This document shows, one piece after another, positions 13,754-14,991 of a stretch of 14,991 nucleotides of DNA (positions are counted from its first letter, which is position 1; the number at the start of each line of letters is the position of its first letter). Source of the DNA: Bacillota bacterium (lineage in GTDB: Bacteria > Bacillota > Clostridia > Peptostreptococcales > Natronincolaceae). The notes under the pieces are model-generated. The model saw nothing but the letters and a program-made list of their open reading frames with translations. It had not been told where the DNA came from and ran no database searches. The stretch is from the NCBI GenBank assembly GCA_023387935.1, contig JAEWHG010000142.1, forward strand, positions 1 to 14,991. Reading direction: 5' to 3'. The position numbers and the translations under genes were made by a program.

Positions 13754-14991
13754 TTGGATAATCGTAAAGATGTAGTAATATCTATTCGGAGTTTAGTAGA
13801 ATTTGTGCTGATGTCCGGGGATTTAGACAGCAGATTTACAGGAAGCAGTAGAGCTGTTGAAGGTACTAGAGCACATCAAAAAGTACAAAAATCATATAAC
13901 GAAGGATATACTCCCGAAGTTACATTAAAATACAGCTTTCAATATGAAGAATATCATATGACTGTACAAGGTAGAGCTGATGGCATACTAATTGAAGGAG
14001 ATCACATTATAATAGATGAAATAAAATCTACTACTCTGCCTATGGAATTTATAGAAGAAGATAGAAATCGAACTCATTGGGGACAGGCTAAATGTTACGG
14101 ATATATATACGCTAAAGAGAATAATTTACAAAACATAGATATTCAATTAACCTATTATAACTTAGATACGGAGGAAATAAAAAAAATTCGTAAAACATTT
14201 ACCTTTGAAGAGTTAGAAAACTTTTTTTATAAATTAATTGAAGATTACTATAACTGGGTTGATACATTAGAAAACTGGAAAATCAAGCGAGATACAAGTA
14301 TTAGAGAATTACAATTTCCATTTTCTAATTATCGTAAAGGACAACGTGAATTAGCAGTAGCAGTATATAGAACCATTAAGGAAGAAAAAAGACTTTTTGC
14401 TCAGGCACCAACAGGAATTGGTAAAACCATATCCACATTATTTCCTACAGTAAAGGCAATTGGCGAAGGAATAACCTCGAAAATCTTTTATTTAACTGCT
14501 AAAACTATCACTAGACAGGTAGCAGAAGAAGCTTTTACTAAAATGAGATGTGAGGGACTAAGGTTTAAGACCGTCACATTAACGGCTAAGGATAAGTTAT
14601 GTTTTGAAAAGGGAAAGAAATGTACTCCAGAGGAATGTAGATTTGCTAAAGGACACTTTGACAGATTGAGAGATGGATTAAGAGACTTATTTGAAAATGA
14701 GGATGCTTTTACAAGAGAAGTAATTGAAAAGTATGCATTAAAGCATAATATATGCCCTTTTGAATTTTCTTTAGATATTGCCTTATGGGCGGATGGCGTA
14801 ATTTGTGATTATAATTATGCTTTTGATCCTAGAGTATATTTAAAACGCTTCTTTTCAGATGAAAAAGGAGATTATACATTTTTAATTGATGAGGCACATA
14901 ACTTAGTGGATCGTTCTAGAGCAATGTTTTCTGCAGAATTGAATAAGCGAGCATTTTTAGATCAAAAGCGTAATATGAAAGATCAATGTCC
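13754..14991 (+). CDS. PD-(D/E)XK nuclease fused to XPD/DinG-like Fe-S DNA helicase (3' end outside window)
   Basis: An open frame runs from a TTG at 13754 to the window end (412 complete codons). The N-terminal part is a RecB/Cas4-like nuclease domain: G-T-R-A-H41, D76 in G-R-A-D-G, E89-I-K91 in D-E-I-K-S-T, and the Q111-A-K-C-Y115 motif. The superfamily 2 helicase follows: Walker A A-P-T-G-I-G-K-T (218-225) and the D-E-A-H box (379-382). Between them are four cysteines, C283, C290, C295 and C334, placed like the iron-sulfur cluster of XPD/DinG proteins. The protein probably unwinds and trims DNA during repair. The TTG start has only a weak AAAAGAG site; a TTG at 13745 is in frame, and a TGA at 13736 closes the frame upstream. 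The helicase C-terminal domain lies beyond the window. Confidence 0.88.
   Translation, partial: MDNRKDVVISIRSLVEFVLMSGDLDSRFTGSSRAVEGTRAHQKVQKSYNEGYTPEVTLKYSFQYEEYHMTVQGRADGILIEGDHIIIDEIKSTTLPMEFIEEDRNRTHWGQAKCYGYIYAKENNLQNIDIQLTYYNLDTEEIKKIRKTFTFEELENFFYKLIEDYYNWVDTLENWKIKRDTSIRELQFPFSNYRKGQRELAVAVYRTIKEEKRLFAQAPTGIGKTISTLFPTVKAIGEGITSKIFYLTAKTITRQVAEEAFTKMRCEGLRFKTVTLTAKDKLCFEKGKKCTPEECRFAKGHFDRLRDGLRDLFENEDAFTREVIEKYALKHNICPFEFSLDIALWADGVICDYNYAFDPRVYLKRFFSDEKGDYTFLIDEAHNLVDRSRAMFSAELNKRAFLDQKRNMKDQC

Noticed and set aside
13754..14100. Cas4-like motifs as evidence of a CRISPR adaptation locus
   Set aside because: The nuclease domain is fused to a helicase, and no repeats, cas1 or cas2 are seen nearby; the motifs are shared by the wider RecB nuclease group.

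Overview
The window reads as chromosomal DNA of a low-GC, anaerobic, spore-forming member of the Clostridia. The evidence is the strongly AT-rich sequence, GGAGG-type ribosome binding sites, frequent GTG and TTG starts, a YtvI-type sporulation membrane protein, a sigma-54 activator next to acid-fermentation CoA-transferase genes, and c-type cytochrome genes in an otherwise fermentative setting. A relative of Alkaliphilus would fit, but that is inference. There is no insertion sequence, phage gene, CRISPR array, rRNA or tRNA. All genes look intact except the last, which runs off the window.

Left part (1-6400): a ytvI-like permease gene (+) converges on a beta-CASP metallo-beta-lactamase RNase-like gene (-) across a shared bidirectional terminator. 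A DUF418/YeiB-type membrane protein gene (+) follows. After a structured intergenic element comes a tRNA quality/maturation pair (+): a ProX-type prolyl-tRNA editing protein and a CCA-adding enzyme, joined by a 1-nt stop/start overlap. A strong bidirectional hairpin closes this block.

Middle part (6413-10112): a minus-strand cluster nrfA-resB-ccsB. It encodes a predicted lipoprotein pentaheme nitrite reductase with the diagnostic CxxCK active-site heme motif, plus both halves of a System II cytochrome c synthase. This is a nearly self-contained module for respiratory nitrite ammonification or nitrite detoxification. The usual quinol-oxidising partner NrfH is not next to nrfA.

Right part (10122-14991): divergent from nrfA is a PAS-AAA+-Fis sigma-54 activator gene. 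Downstream of its terminator lies a textbook -24/-12 promoter driving a two-gene family I CoA-transferase operon, so this looks like a local activator/target pair analogous to E. coli AtoC/atoDA. A small MTH1187-type thiamine-binding protein gene with its own extended -10 promoter follows, then two consecutive terminator-like hairpins, and finally the 5' part of a gene for a PD-(D/E)XK nuclease fused to an XPD/DinG-like iron-sulfur helicase.

I found no convincing evidence of an entirely new system. The best leads are the sigma-54 promoter/activator circuit, the NrfH-less nrfA with adjacent heme lyase genes, the nuclease-helicase fusion, and the folded element at 4346-4409.
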